DNA from: Morella rubra
Lineage: Eukaryota; Streptophyta; Magnoliopsida; Fagales; Myricaceae
Direction: 5' to 3'
Assembly: GCA_003952965.2 (NCBI GenBank)
Contig: RXIC02000104.1
Coordinates: forward strand, 1 to 64,000
Length of the DNA stretch: 64,000 nt
The notes beneath the pieces are model-generated. The model saw only the letters and a list, made by a program, of their open reading frames with translations. It was not told the DNA's origin and did not search any database. The position numbers were made by a program, and so were the translations under genes. This document shows, piece after piece, positions 23,854 through 53,228 of this stretch (positions within the stretch are counted from its first letter, which is position 1; every line of letters starts with the position of its first letter).

Positions 23854-26499
23854 AAATGAAGGAGCTTCACTCCCATTCTCGAAGCTTGAAGGGACGAAGA
23901 GTCAAGGCTGAGCTTGAGGCCGCAACCTCCGCTTCCCTCCCTGTTGTAGTGTCGCAGCCACCTTTCTCTCTCTCTCTCTAAGTCTATCTCTCTCCTCTCT
24001 CTCGTCAACATTGGAGCATGAGAACCTTGTTAGCTTCACCTTGCATTTCTAAGGGGCAGATCAGATCTAGTAAACCAGTTCAGATCATTCACGAGACTAG
24101 ATCTATATCATTCATTGTCTTTGCTAACCATCTTCTTTGTCATATGCTGGGAAGGCAGGGATTCAAGTTTGGGAAGTGAGTATTTGAGACACTACAACTA
24201 GCTAAAAATTCATCATATTAGTTTACGGCTGGTTAAATTTGTCTAGCCCATTGTCATAGGCATGCGTTCTGTGAAGCTCCCAATTTGCTTATTTTCAATT
24301 GAGTGTTTTTTTTTTCTTTTGGAATAGAACCGAATGGCTTGCTCAGGAAACATGGTTTCTTAGGCATCTCAATCGTGTATTGTGGGAATGCAAGATATTT
24401 CACATATATTTCTTGCTTTCTTCTTGTTCTTTCTCTCTCTCGTCAAAAATTCCGGATTCCGTTTTCAAAAATTTTGGTTCTATTCCGATTACATTTCGAA
24501 ATTTTCCAGAATGGAACTGGAATTAAAATAAGGGTTCTAGTGGGTGCCGAAAGGGACGATTCCAATTTTATCTATTCTGGTACTCACCCTTACTAAAACT
24601 AGTACTGCTAGTACCGATTACTCGAAGAAAAAAAAATCAATGCCCAAAAGTTGTCTTTTCTCTCTCAATCATCCCCTAGGCATGAAAAATTTCCATAATC
24701 CATTCTTAGAAACCCTAGCTCAATCCATTTAACCCCATCCCACTAAAGTTTTAACTTTAGAAAAATCAACGTCGGAATTTGGACCTTTTGTTCACCAAAG
24801 TAAACCAATTAATTAAGTTCTTAGCTCTTCTTTCATCTATATTGGCTTTGCAATAATAGTCATGGAGAAAAATGTCTGCTTGAGTGCAATGGCAACTTCC
24901 ATACAAACCTCAGGTTCTCTTTCGTCAAGAGCCTCACCAATGACCCAATAATTATTGTTTCCATTGCTCGGAAAGTCCTTGCCAAGTTTCCAATTGATTT
25001 GATGAAGGGTACAATTGGAGATCCAAGTTGGCTGCCTTTATAATATTAAGGAATTGATCAACTACAATTTTGATAGCAAGGGGAGTAGGCTTGAAATTGG
25101 AGCGTCTCAATTTCCTCACTGAATTGGATTAAACACCATTAGTTGCTTTTTTTTTTAATTGCAAAACGAAGCATAAAAGAGCTCCCAACATGGTGATGTT
25201 TCGGCTAAAATTTCCAAACTTGCCAAATTTGGTCGAAGTTAGGACGTTAGTTGGCCGGCGATTGATCAAATGGTGATAACTAGGGTTTCTCCTAAAATAA
25301 TAGATATGATAATTTTTTCATGCGTGAAGGGACACCATCTCTCGAGGGGAGATGAATTATGGACATTGAGTTATTTTTGAGTATTGGAGTTGATGAAAAA
25401 GTAAGAGAGAAATGATTTAAATGAATTATTTTTAGTTATTTTATTAAGACCAAAATTTTGGTTGCTAGCCAAACGCCGCTAGTGTCTAAAATGTTATGAC
25501 GTGGAAATAAAAGTCAACCTAAAATCTCTCACCAGCCCAAGTGACACTTGTCACATTTTGGTTAGATAACATGAGGCGTAGAAGGGTCTGCTCAGGGTCC
25601 TTGTTAACCCATTGACGCTAGCTGACAGAGGGACTAACTTTTTCAACAAAAAAAAAACTTATGGGATAAATTGTTGAATTTGATATTAGAGGGAATTATG
25701 ATGTAATTAAGTCAATTATTTACTTTCTCAATGATAACTTCATTTATAATTTCTCTCTATCTTTCATACTGGAGATACTTTTTTTTTAACAGATGCGCCA
25801 TCAGTTGATATATAATTATTAAAACAAAGAAAAAATAGATTACTAAGCATAAAACATGATTTAAATTTTAAGAGGAGACATAAAAGAGGTAGATTTAAAG
25901 TAACAAATGTGACTATCTATAGTTTTATGTCTGAATCACAAATGGGATATCAGTTTGAGAAGATTAATAAATAAATAACATAAGAGAAAGGAAAAAAATC
26001 CAATTAAAAAGACTTTATAATTATTGGCAAAGTTCGGAAAATGATTAGTTTAATTACCTCAAAATACTCTTCACCATTTAGAAAAGCAAGGGAAAAAAAT
26101 CAGTTTTTAAAACTAATGTAATGAAAAGGACTTGGAATTTTAGAAATTCAAAAAGATAAAATTATCTTATTATTATTTTTCATTAGATTGAGTCTTTTCT
26201 AAATAGATTAATGTACTATTTAAATTGGTTCAATATCACAGGAAACTCAAATCTCACATAAATTCAGGGTCACCCATATATGAAATCTAGGAGATAATAA
26301 CAAAACCCAATCCATTTGAAAGATGACCAATTCAAATTTATCAATTATGCCATGAAACCTCTTTTGAAAATAAATTGATTTGAAATCAAATGCCTAACCC
26401 AATGAAACTCGGGGTTATTATATAAGGCAAGCTAAAAGCTTGAGGTTATTACCATTCGAGCTCATCTACATTTAAAATGTTAGCAAGATAGATATGTCT

Positions 26500-26774
26500 A
26501 TTATTATTAAGAAAATAGTGAGTTGTAAGGAATTATAATTTACTAGTTTAGAAAGTAATTAAGAAAATAGTGATAGTTATTGAGATTATTGTAATTTTTC
26601 TATTCACATATAAGATGAATTATATAAGACGGATTCTATTCAAATTGACGCTCCAAATCAGTTGGGAGACGAAACCGCAACAATGACATAATTTTAGTGG
26701 AAAGTTTCAACCAATGATAGATTATGGAGATAATTGAGAAAATAGTGATAGTCCCTGAGTTATTATAATTTTTC
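26500..26774. repeat. Three dispersed direct repeats (about 42-45 bp)
   Basis: The block AAGAAAATAGTGATAGT...TGAG.TTATT.TAATTTTT occurs at about 26557-26601 and 26730-26774. A more divergent copy lies at about 26500-26541 (AAGAAAATAGTGAGTTGTAAG...TTATAATTT). They may be subterminal repeats of a degraded transposon. Confidence 0.5.
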
Positions 26775-27867
26775 TTAAGAAAAAATTAACTGATAAAAAA
26801 ACGAAAAATAACCCAAAATCTATTTTTGTATATTTTTCAGTAAGAACCAAAAATTGTCAAGGAAGATATTAAAAAAAAAATCTCAGTTTTAGCGTTTTTA
26901 GGCTCTACCGTAATAAATTGTTTGGTCTGGGTGCTTTCAGTTTATAGACCGCTCATTGCTATTAATGACGTCAGCCGCAATATGTGCGGACCTGTGCAAA
27001 TTTCGTATATAGAGAGAGAGAGAGAGGGGGAGGGAATTCTCTACGAATTTTATTTGATTCCTTTTGACCCAAACACATACGCGAAAAAGTAAAAAGGAAA
27101 AGAAAAAGGAAAATAGAAACGCACACACGAAGTTTACTCATTTGTGTTAAATATTCAAACGAGAGAGAAGAGAGAGAGAAAGAAGCAAAAGGAAGATATT
27201 TTTGTTGTTTGGTATCAGAAGAGCTTTTGGCTGCAGAGATTAGGGTTTTCTGGATCTTCGACGACAGACTTCGACACATTAGAGGGTTTTGTCCTTCAGG
27301 GTATTTGGCTCTCTGTTTCTCTTTCCCTGTATGTGCATGTGTGTGCTTGTCTGCCTTAGCGTGGATTCTCTGATTCCTGTCGTTGGAAGCTCATTTATGA
27401 TTTTGTTTGTGTGCTTCGTTGTAGTTATAGATCAGGGCCGGGACTCTTTTCTTTTGTGATAAGGTTTGATGGGTTGGTGAGAAAATTCAGGAAAAGGAGT
27501 GGGGAGGGGAATAAAAGGAGTAGAGGAGAATATTGGATTTCGGGTTGTTTGGGGTTGAAATGGCTTTTTTTGTTCTTTCGTTTTTTTGGGTCACTAAACG
27601 ATGCATTGCCATTGGTGTATTGATGTTTTGCATTTGATGCTTGCCTTAATTGTGATTTGTTTATATTGCGTTATCAGATCGTAGTGTTGTTGTTTCTGAT
27701 GGGTTTTAATTCTTTTATTCACAAATGTTTTTGAATTCTCTTATCAGGGTTTTTGAAATTTAGTGGTGGAATTTGGGGATAGACTGGCTGTCAACAAAGG
27801 GTTTGTTTAGGCTGGGAATTGTCCTGATTTGTGCGTTGGGTTGAGTGGGAACTACTGGGAATTTGTC

Positions 27868-32107
<4,240 letters not shown>

Positions 32108-32168
32108 ATTTTTTTAAATGTCAAAATTGTATGGAACTTCCAAACAACACTCTCGTAAAAGACACTTC
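32108..32168. other. Unpaired spacer at the palindrome centre
   Basis: The left arm ends in ATGATGTACCAAGT and the right arm begins with its complement ACTTGGTACATCAT. The 61 bases between them are present once and are AT-rich. They look like ordinary plant intron sequence and do not look like a SMRTbell adapter or a vector. The simplest reading is that they are the normal continuation of the helicase intron just past the fold-back point, carried by only one arm. Confidence 0.9.
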
Positions 32169-36409
<4,241 letters not shown>

Positions 36410-39400
36410 GACAAATTCCCAGTAGTTCCCACTCAACCCAACGCACAAATCAGGACAATTCCCAGCCTAAACAAACCCTTTGTTGACAGCCAGTCTATCC
36501 CCAAATTCCACCACTAAATTTCAAAAACCCTGATAAGAGAATTCAAAAACATTTGTGAATAAAAGAATTAAAACCCATCAGAAACAACAACACTACGATC
36601 TGATAACGCAATATAAACAAATCACAATTAAGGCAAGCATCAAATGCAAAACATCAATACACCAATGGCAATGCATCGTTTAGTGACCCAAAAAAACGAA
36701 AGAACAAAAAAAGCCATTTCAACCCCAAACAACCCGAAATCCAATATTCTCCTCTACTCCTTTTATTCCCCTCCCCACTCCTTTTCCTGAATTTTCTCAC
36801 CAACCCATCAAACCTTATCACAAAAGAAAAGAGTCCCGGCCCTGATCTATAACTACAACGAAGCACACAAACAAAATCATAAATGAGCTTCCAACGACAG
36901 GAATCAGAGAATCCACGCTAAGGCAGACAAGCACACACATGCACATACAGGGAAAGAGAAACAGAGAGCCAAATACCCTGAAGGACAAAACCCTCTAATG
37001 TGTCGAAGTCTGTCGTCGAAGATCCAGAAAACCCTAATCTCTGCAGCCAAAAGCTCTTCTGATACCAAACAACAAAAATATCTTCCTTTTGCTTCTTTCT
37101 CTCTCTCTTCTCTCTCGTTTGAATATTTAACACAAATGAGTAAACTTCGTGTGTGCGTTTCTATTTTCCTTTTTCTTTTCCTTTTTACTTTTTCGCGTAT
37201 GTGTTTGGGTCAAAAGGAATCAAATAAAATTCGTAGAGAATTCCCTCCCCCTCTCTCTCTCTCTCTATATACGAAATTTGCACAGGTCCGCACATATTGC
37301 GGCTGACGTCATTAATAGCAATGAGCGGTCTATAAACTGAAAGCACCCAGACCAAACAATTTATTACGGTAGAGCCTAAAAACGCTAAAACTGAGATTTT
37401 TTTTTTAATATCTTCCTTGACAATTTTTGGTTCTTACTGAAAAATATACAAAAATAGATTTTGGGTTATTTTTCGTTTTTTTATCAGTTAATTTTTTCTT
37501 AAGAAAAATTATAATAACTCAGGGACTATCACTATTTTCTCAATTATCTCCATAATCTATCATTGGTTGAAACTTTCCACTAAAATTATGTCATTGTTGC
37601 GGTTTCGTCTCCCAACTGATTTGGAGCGTCAATTTGAATAGAATCCGTCTTATATAATTCATCTTATATGTGAATAGAAAAATTACAATAATCTCAATAA
37701 CTATCACTATTTTCTTAATTACTTTCTAAACTAGTAAATTATAATTCCTTACAACTCACTATTTTCTTAATAATAATAGACATATCTATCTTGCTAACAT
37801 TTTAAATGTAGATGAGCTCGAATGGTAATAACCTCAAGCTTTTAGCTTGCCTTATATAATAACCCCGAGTTTCATTGGGTTAGGCATTTGATTTCAAATC
37901 AATTTATTTTCAAAAGAGGTTTCATGGCATAATTGATAAATTTGAATTGGTCATCTTTCAAATGGATTGGGTTTTGTTATTATCTCCTAGATTTCATATA
38001 TGGGTGACCCTGAATTTATGTGAGATTTGAGTTTCCTGTGATATTGAACCAATTTAAATAGTACATTAATCTATTTAGAAAAGACTCAATCTAATGAAAA
38101 ATAATAATAAGATAATTTTATCTTTTTGAATTTCTAAAATTCCAAGTCCTTTTCATTACATTAGTTTTAAAAACTGATTTTTTTCCCTTGCTTTTCTAAA
38201 TGGTGAAGAGTATTTTGAGGTAATTAAACTAATCATTTTCCGAACTTTGCCAATAATTATAAAGTCTTTTTAATTGGATTTTTTTCCTTTCTCTTATGTT
38301 ATTTATTTATTAATCTTCTCAAACTGATATCCCATTTGTGATTCAGACATAAAACTATAGATAGTCACATTTGTTACTTTAAATCTACCTCTTTTATGTC
38401 TCCTCTTAAAATTTAAATCATGTTTTATGCTTAGTAATCTATTTTTTCTTTGTTTTAATAATTATATATCAACTGATGGCGCATCTGTTAAAAAAAAAGT
38501 ATCTCCAGTATGAAAGATAGAGAGAAATTATAAATGAAGTTATCATTGAGAAAGTAAATAATTGACTTAATTACATCATAATTCCCTCTAATATCAAATT
38601 CAACAATTTATCCCATAAGTTTTTTTTTTGTTGAAAAAGTTAGTCCCTCTGTCAGCTAGCGTCAATGGGTTAACAAGGACCCTGAGCAGACCCTTCTACG
38701 CCTCATGTTATCTAACCAAAATGTGACAAGTGTCACTTGGGCTGGTGAGAGATTTTAGGTTGACTTTTATTTCCACGTCATAACATTTTAGACACTAGCG
38801 GCGTTTGGCTAGCAACCAAAATTTTGGTCTTAATAAAATAACTAAAAATAATTCATTTAAATCATTTCTCTTTACTTTTTCATCAACTCCAATACTCAAA
38901 AATAACTCAATGTCCATAATTCATCTCCCCTCGAGAGATGGTGTCCCTTCACGCATGAAAAAATTATCATATCTATTATTTTAGGAGAAACCCTAGTTAT
39001 CACCATTTGATCAATCGCCGGCCAACTAACGTCCTAACTTCGACCAAATTTGGCAAGTTTGGAAATTTTAGCCGAAACATCACCATGTTGGGAGCTCTTT
39101 TATGCTTCGTTTTGCAATTAAAAAAAAAAGCAACTAATGGTGTTTAATCCAATTCAGTGAGGAAATTGAGACGCTCCAATTTCAAGCCTACTCCCCTTGC
39201 TATCAAAATTGTAGTTGATCAATTCCTTAATATTATAAAGGCAGCCAACTTGGATCTCCAATTGTACCCTTCATCAAATCAATTGGAAACTTGGCAAGGA
39301 CTTTCCGAGCAATGGAAACAATAATTATTGGGTCATTGGTGAGGCTCTTGACGAAAGAGAACCTGAGGTTTGTATGGAAGTTGCCATTGCACTCAAGCAG

Positions 39401-41047
39401 ACATTTTTCTCCATGACTATTATTGCAAAGCCAATATAGATGAAAGAAGAGCTAAGAACTTAATTAATTGGTTTACTTTGGTGAACAAAAGGTCCAAATT
39501 CCGACGTTGATTTTTCTAAAGTTAAAACTTTAGTGGGATGGGGTTAAATGGATTGAGCTAGGGTTTCTAAGAATGGATTATGGAAATTTTTCATGCCTAG
39601 GGGATGATTGAGAGAGAAAAGACAACTTTTGGGCATTGATTTTTTTTTCTTCGAGTAATCGGTACTAGCAGTACTAGTTTTAGTAAGGGTGAGTACCAGA
39701 ATAGATAAAATTGGAATCGTCCCTTTCGGCACCCACTAGAACCCTTATTTTAATTCCAGTTCCATTCTGGAAAATTTCGAAATGTAATCGGAATAGAACC
39801 AAAATTTTTGAAAACGGAATCCGGAATTTTTGACGAGAGAGAGAAAGAACAAGAAGAAAGCAAGAAATATATGTGAAATATCTTGCATTCCCACAATACA
39901 CGATTGAGATGCCTAAGAAACCATGTTTCCTGAGCAAGCCATTCGGTTCTATTCCAAAAGAAAAAAAAAACACTCAATTGAAAATAAGCAAATTGGGAGC
40001 TTCACAGAACGCATGCCTATGACAATGGGCTAGACAAATTTAACCAGCCGTAAACTAATATGATGAATTTTTAGCTAGTTGTAGTGTCTCAAATACTCAC
40101 TTCCCAAACTTGAATCCCTGCCTTCCCAGCATATGACAAAGAAGATGGTTAGCAAAGACAATGAATGATATAGATCTAGTCTCGTGAATGATCTGAACTG
40201 GTTTACTAGATCTGATCTGCCCCTTAGAAATGCAAGGTGAAGCTAACAAGGTTCTCATGCTCCAATGTTGACGAGAGAGAGGAGAGAGATAGACTTAGAG
40301 AGAGAGAGAGAAAGGTGGCTGCGACACTACAACAGGGAGGGAAGCGGAGGTTGCGGCCTCAAGCTCAGCCTTGACTCTTCGTCCCTTCAAGCTTCGAGAA
40401 TGGGAGTGAAGCTCCTTCATTTAAGTGACCTGGGTCAAAAAGGCCTAGGTCACTTACGTTTTTTTTTTTTTAAAAAAAAAAAAAGGCTGAAATGTTAAAT
40501 AAATAAATTAACGCTGAAACTGGAAAACTTGCAAATAGGTATTCGATTTCGATATTGGAAAAGGTCGGAACTGGTGCCAGAAATTTTTCTCACCCTTAAG
40601 CTTTAGTGGTACCTGTAGCAGAAAACCAACAATGAGATGGAGAGGGAGAATTGAGAGAGAACTGAGAGATAAATCTGAAGGATTGGGACTATGGGTGCGA
40701 TATGTGAAGTGCAATGGTGCGAGTGAGAGAGAAAGATAAAGAGAGGAGAGGAGAGGCTTGGGGACAAGTCAACTAGGGAGGGAGAGGAAGGGACAACAAA
40801 GATTTTTAAAAAGAAAGATTTTTTTTTTTTAAAAAAAAAGCCTTTTTAAATGGAATGGTGATGTTTCTCCTTAAAAACAATAAAAAATATATATTAAAAA
40901 ATACAAAAGCTGTGGGGCAATGAATATCACGGCTCTTGGAGATATTAGGTATAGGTGGCGATGCTGGTTAATTGGCACAACACTGGTATTGGTGTTCAAT
41001 CCTAACTCGCGTCATATTCTAGTTGGATAACATTTGGCACATTCGTA

Positions 41048-41845
41048 TAGGGCTGAAAACCGACCCCTCGCGCGGTTTTCAACTTCTGCTTGTAATTGAA
41101 CCGAAGGGTTCGGTTGCTAAAAAATATAGGCTAACAACTGCGCCGAAGGAGAAAGGGACCGATCGGACCAACGGCAGTCGGCTTCGGTCGATGTTTGGTC
41201 GACCAAAGAGAGAGAGTGATTTTAGCTTTGGTCGGTGTTAGATTCTAACATACTCTAAAACAAGCAAAAATCTGAACAACTCTTGCAAGAAAAAAAAAAG
41301 CTCTTGATCTGGAGTGCATAGCAAAAGAATAGACACTGCGTATTTGAGATGAGAAATGACAGATGCAATTTACAGGGCGAATTGCAAAAGCAGAGCAAAT
41401 CAACAGCCAAGAAATATGAGAAATACTCGGAGCAAATCAACATCCAAGAACTTAAATCGTAAATCTACAACCACTAAAACTCAAAGCAACCATCCACAAT
41501 TAACCACTGACAACAACAAAATCGCAACCATCCACAACATAGAGAGAGCTAGAGAGATAGAGTGTGTGTGTGAGACAATGTCGACTGGGGTGTTGGGCGG
41601 TTGGGGGGGCAGCTAGGGTTTCAAATTTGAGAGAAAGGGGAGAAGTGTGAACTATGAGAGGGGCATCGAGGGAAAAAAATAAAATAATGTGAAAATACCC
41701 CTATAACCTCAGTTCGGTTCGGTTCATGGTTCTGAATAAGTTGGGACCTACAGTCGAATCGGGCTGGCCCAAAATCGGCCGCCCCAGTCAGTTCGGGCCG
41801 GTTCGGGTCGGCTTGGTCGATTCCGGCTAAACGTGATCACCCCTA
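41048..41845. mobile_element. Non-autonomous hAT-like element, right copy
   Basis: This is the mirror of 22429-23227. It starts TAGGGCTG and ends CACCCCTA. It is one base shorter, with GTTTAGCCGG where the left copy has GTTTAGGCCGG when read in the same direction. Confidence 0.65.
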
Positions 41846-42136
41846 CATTTGTTAATCCATTGACTCCAACTTTATGGAGAGACTAGCTTTTTCGAAAAAG
41901 AGAACATCATGGATCAATTTATTGAAGGGACTAATTTGTCACATTTGAATATCACAAGGATATATGGTGTAATTAGGCCAAAATAATTTTTTGAAACTAG
42001 TATAGGTTGATTGATGATAAAGTAGAAGATAACATTAAAAAGAAAAGAGAAAAAAAAAGATTGAGTAAGAGAAATTAGAAAACAATCTAGCGCTTATTAA
42101 AGAAAGTGTATTAGTCTTCTAACAGTAAGTTTTCTT

Positions 42137-42329
42137 ACATGGCATTTGACAAATCAAAATTTTAACTCTTAAAAGAGTTAAAATTTTATCATCATTACAA
42201 AAATTTCTCTTCTTCACTTTTTTACAAACTTTTTTCACCAATTTTTTCATTATCTTTTTTTTACCTTTTTACCAACTTCTACAATTTTACCTTAAAATTT
42301 TACTAAAATTTTGTTCCCAAACGCCATGT
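42137..42329. mobile_element. MITE with ACATGGC ends, right copy
   Basis: This is the mirror of 21942-22134. It differs by a substitution near one end (ATTTTAGAAG left, ATTGTAGAAG right, read in the left-arm direction) and by A-run lengths. Confidence 0.7.
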
Positions 42330-43609
42330 TAATTTTCAAATCATGTACATTAGTCTCCTAATAACTCAAGCAATTTAGTAAATGCATAACAACAAATGGA
42401 ATGGCTGAAATTTAATTTAATTTAATTATATATTTTTTTTCTTAGCAGCATACAAACCAAACATCCCACACAATTGCCTACTCTGTCCCTAAAGACAATA
42501 TAGAGGGAATTACAGCCAAATTAACACAACAGAAATTTCATTAGATGCACACAGTGTGCTGTGCGCAATTTTATGATATCTCAATTAGCCATTAAGGAGT
42601 AATTACAGTCCTACTAATTGTGATATTGAAAAGTTTAAAAAAATGATAAGGTCAGAAAAATACATCTAGATCACTTTAATCATGTTTTCGTTAAAATCGG
42701 ATCATTCTCCTTAACACGCGAGCAGAATTACAGTTATTAAAAGAGACGAAGATAAACGGAAGGATTATATTTTAATCAAACATGATCAACAAGTACTGAG
42801 ATGTATCTTTTCTTATTTAAGGGTTTTTTTTTTCAGCTTGTCAATACTACAAGACTACGGATAATTATGCCACTTTCAATGTCATACTTTCAATGTCATA
42901 CCTTTTGGGTTGTGTTTAGTTACGTGTTTTTTAAATATTTTGTTGGTTTCAAAATAAATTTTTCATCCAAATACAATATTTTCTTCTAAAATTATTTTTA
43001 ATCCCAAAGAAAATTTCCTTTTCGTCATTTTATCTTATTTTTCATGACAAAAAACCATAAAAATTCATATACACTCTAATAGTTTTCACATTGTTTTTGG
43101 GTAAGTAAATTTTCACATTCTCTAAGAGAATGTATTGCAAAATTTATATTTTATTCGAATCCCTCCATTTTTAAAAAACTTATAAAAAAGTACATCTAAA
43201 TTTTTTTACTTAAACATGAGGAAAAATTATTTCAATACACAACCAAACATAGCTTTTCAAAAGGTCCCTAAAAAACCCAAATGAAAAAAAAAAAATACAC
43301 AACTCAATGAAAAAAATACAATATTCAACATTTTAAGGTATAAATTTTTATTTATTAATTGAACAATTATTAAATACGACTAACAAGAGCGAGCAAGAGA
43401 TTATCAAATATATGTTACTCAATTCAGCATTGAATATATGTAGGAATTATTTTTTTGAAGTCAGTTAATATAAATTATAACGAAATTCTTTAATTTTTCT
43501 AAACATGATCATAATTGTATCTTATTTATCGAATAAATACGGTAACCAATTTTGATTTACTAAGAAAATGAAACAAAAAAAGGCAGATTCAATGTTAAAA
43601 AAATTCTTA

Positions 43610-43651
43610 TTATATATATATATATATATATCTCTCTCTCTCTCTCTCTCT
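43610..43651. repeat. Compound TA/TC microsatellite, right copy
   Basis: This is the mirror of the GA/TA tract at 20619-20660. The TA part differs in length and boundary between the arms. Confidence 0.75.
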
Positions 43652-44375
43652 TATTTATCTAATAAATACTCTAACCAATTGTGATTTACCAATAAAATGA
43701 AAATTAAAGACAGATTCATGTTAAAAAACAATTCGTATTATATATATAATATATAAATACATGTCTCTTATGACGACAAGCTCGTCTTTTCTCTTACCTT
43801 TTTTTCTTCTATTTTTTTTTTTTTAATTTTAAAATAATTCAGGATATTTATATATACGAAGGAACAGACAGGTCACCTGCACAGGCGCCAGTCTCTCTAC
43901 GATCTCTTTCCTAAAATACAAGCATTTTCGTCCACAATCTTAAACGAAACACTTTCCCTTAAGCCCCACGCGCCATCACTGATCTAGTAATTTCGTTCTC
44001 TAATCAAAGCCTGCCACGTGTCCTCCATGCGCCTCTTACCTTCACGCGCTGTATCCGAGAATAAAGACTGCTTACTTATCTCATTTTCTGCTAAATTTTA
44101 AACCGCAAAAACAATTTTCTCCCCAAAAAGAAGCTCGGAAAGACACAAAAGCAACCATTTTGGTTTCTCCACCACTCTCTAGGGCTTCATTTTCTCTCTC
44201 TGGAACTACGGGAAGAAGAAAGAAGTGGAGCAGGAGAAGGGGGAGACTAGTTAAGCTAGAATCTTCGAAGATCTTGTGTTTGTGGAGTTGGGGCGAGGTT
44301 CTGAGGGATCTTGATCCGTGAGACGGTGCTTTTTGAGGAAGGAGGAAGAAGAAGAGGGCGGAGGAGGAGGAGAGC

Positions 44376-51497
<7,122 letters not shown>

Positions 51498-53156
51498 TGC
51501 AGCTGTCGAGTGGTGGCTGGATTGGCAGCAGCTAGAGCCTGCTGGCTGGTTCACACTGAGGGCTTCTATGAGATTCTAAAAGTTCATAATTTTGCTGTAG
51601 TGGTGGTTGGCTGGTGAAAAGCATGTAAAATGTGCTGGTGGCGCTTACTGTGATTGCTTTTTGAGTCTGCTTGCCGTTTCTGGAGGAGGAGCTGAACTGG
51701 TGTTGTTGTAGCAGCTTATCTACCAACTCCAGCCACCAATGTGGCGTCTTTTATTCCTTAGTAATGATTTCTTTTTTTTTTTTTCCCCTTCTTTTGTCCT
51801 CTTTGCCCCACTCATTTCTGTAGAAGGATGGTGGTTTTTGGTTGGGTTCTGTAGAGGGATGATGTGTAACCTTTTCTTATAATGGGTGCTTTTATATTTT
51901 TTTCTCCTTTTTAGTCTCGAATTAAATGTTTTCTAGTGTAGGTACCTTTGTTTTATGTTTTGTACTCAATTGACCGTTCTAAGAGTAGGTGCTTTAAGCT
52001 ATTTTATTCTTCACTTTTTCACGCTCGTATTTTTACTGAATATTTTTTGGTAAGTTACTGAATATTTGATTGCACCAAAGACAAAAAAAGGCCCAGGGAA
52101 AATGCATTTGATTGTTACAAGAGCAGCTTTGCCTGTGGATTCTTATTCATTTGGGATTAATATACAATTTAAGTCATCATTTTTTCGGGGCTCTCTGTTT
52201 TTCCTTGTTTGTTGTACCTTTGGCAAAATACGAAGGTACAACACACAAGTCATTGTGTTTGATTATTCACTTCTTGTGGTGATCACGCATATTGCTGGAA
52301 CCAAACTTGGATCCCTAGACAGCAGAATCGCCTAGCTAACAAGCTCGTCGAATGGTCTGGTACGTGCCGTGCCGACTCGAAGATCGGGGAGCATAGGGTT
52401 GGATGCCATACCCCCCTTAATTTGCAGTTAACTCTGACCTATAGACTTTGGCTTATAATTTTTTCTTTTTGGGAGCCCCTTTACCTTGCGAAAAGTATTT
52501 CACTTCTAAACTACCGATTTATAGACAAAAATCAGTACCCAACTAAGAAATTGGTATCCAAGCTTGGGCGTGTTAAGCAGCGTTGTGTGCTAGAAAGCAC
52601 CTGAGGCCTGTCCATCCCTCGTACGATTATGGTTTTGCAAGGTCATATGGTTCCATAGTTATCAATCAATGCAAAGAAAGCAATCAACAAGAAAAATTGC
52701 AAGTGATATTGTTCCTCAATCAGATGCTACACTTCTAAGTACGAACTTCTCTGCATATTCTTTTGTTGAATGTCCCCGTGGAACTTGTATGCAATTAATC
52801 CAGGACTTCTGGTACTAATGTGTTAACAATTTTAATAGGGGGATAGAACTAGGCTCTCGGTCTTTCGAGGAGAGACACAAAATGTTCTATAACTTGCATT
52901 TGCAAAGACCTTGCTAATTAAGGCTGTTTGTGTTGGTTTCGTGCTCCGCCCTTTGTGGTGGGTTTGTGTTGTCTCCTGGCCCTTGTGGTCAGCTTGTGTT
53001 TGTTTTGTGTCCCGGCTCTTATGGTTGTCTTAAAACCTTGGTGGTTGTTTTTGACTCCAATAATCTGAATGTTATACACAATTGTAATCCACGGAAAAAA
53101 ATGGACCTCTTTATCAAAATGTCAACCTATTTTGTAAAGTGAAGCTTAGCATATGG
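51498..53156. other. PP2A 3' UTR and intergenic DNA, right arm
   Basis: This is the mirror of 11120-12774. The first few hundred bases are probably PP2A 3' UTR. A degenerate tandem repeat occurs at about 52925-53028. No gene was recognised. Confidence 0.5.
52925..53028. repeat. Degenerate tandem repeat, right copy
   Basis: Three units with the theme GGCCCTTGTGGT and GTGTTTGTTTTGTGT, complementary to 11248-11351. Confidence 0.5.
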
Positions 53157-53228
53157 GCGTTTGTAGTCCAACGGTTAGGATAATTGCCTTCCAAGCAATA
53201 GACCCGGGTTCGACTCCCGGCAGACGCA
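53157..53228 (+). tRNA. tRNA-Gly (anticodon TCC), right copy of the G-U variant
   Basis: The gene reads GCGTTTGTAGTCCAACGG at the 5' end and CAGACGCA at the 3' end, with anticodon loop CTTCCAA. It is identical to 11048-11119. The downstream flank differs by one base (CTACTGCC against CTACCTGCC), and T-runs follow as terminator. Confidence 0.96.

Larger units (their letters stand above)
19893..27867. other. 8-kb divergent intergenic region between PP2A and helicase
   Basis: PP2A reads leftward and the helicase rightward, so both promoters face into this AT-rich region. It contains a compound GA/TA microsatellite (20619-20660), a MITE (21942-22134), an hAT-like element (22429-23227), a short hairpin (23820-23853) and three direct repeats (26500-26774). 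The helicase leader (about 27000-27867) is GA-rich, carries a telo-box-like TTAGGGTTT near 27240 and has a possible leader intron from 27301 to 27747 (GT...CAG). Other open frames have low-complexity translations and no recognisable domain. Confidence 0.55.
36410..44375. other. Divergent intergenic region, right arm
   Basis: This is the mirror of 19893-27867, with the same elements in reverse order: helicase leader, direct repeats near 37502-37776, hairpin about 40423-40456, hAT-like element, MITE and compound microsatellite. No gene was recognised. Small indels separate it from the left arm, for example a 1-bp difference in the left end of the hAT-like element. Confidence 0.55.

Noticed and set aside
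24840-25140. Stretch with partly open frames that looked like a decayed exon (SIARKVLAKFPIDLMKGTIGD).
   Set aside because: It has in-frame stops, no splice signals and no family that I recognise, so there is not enough to call a pseudogene.
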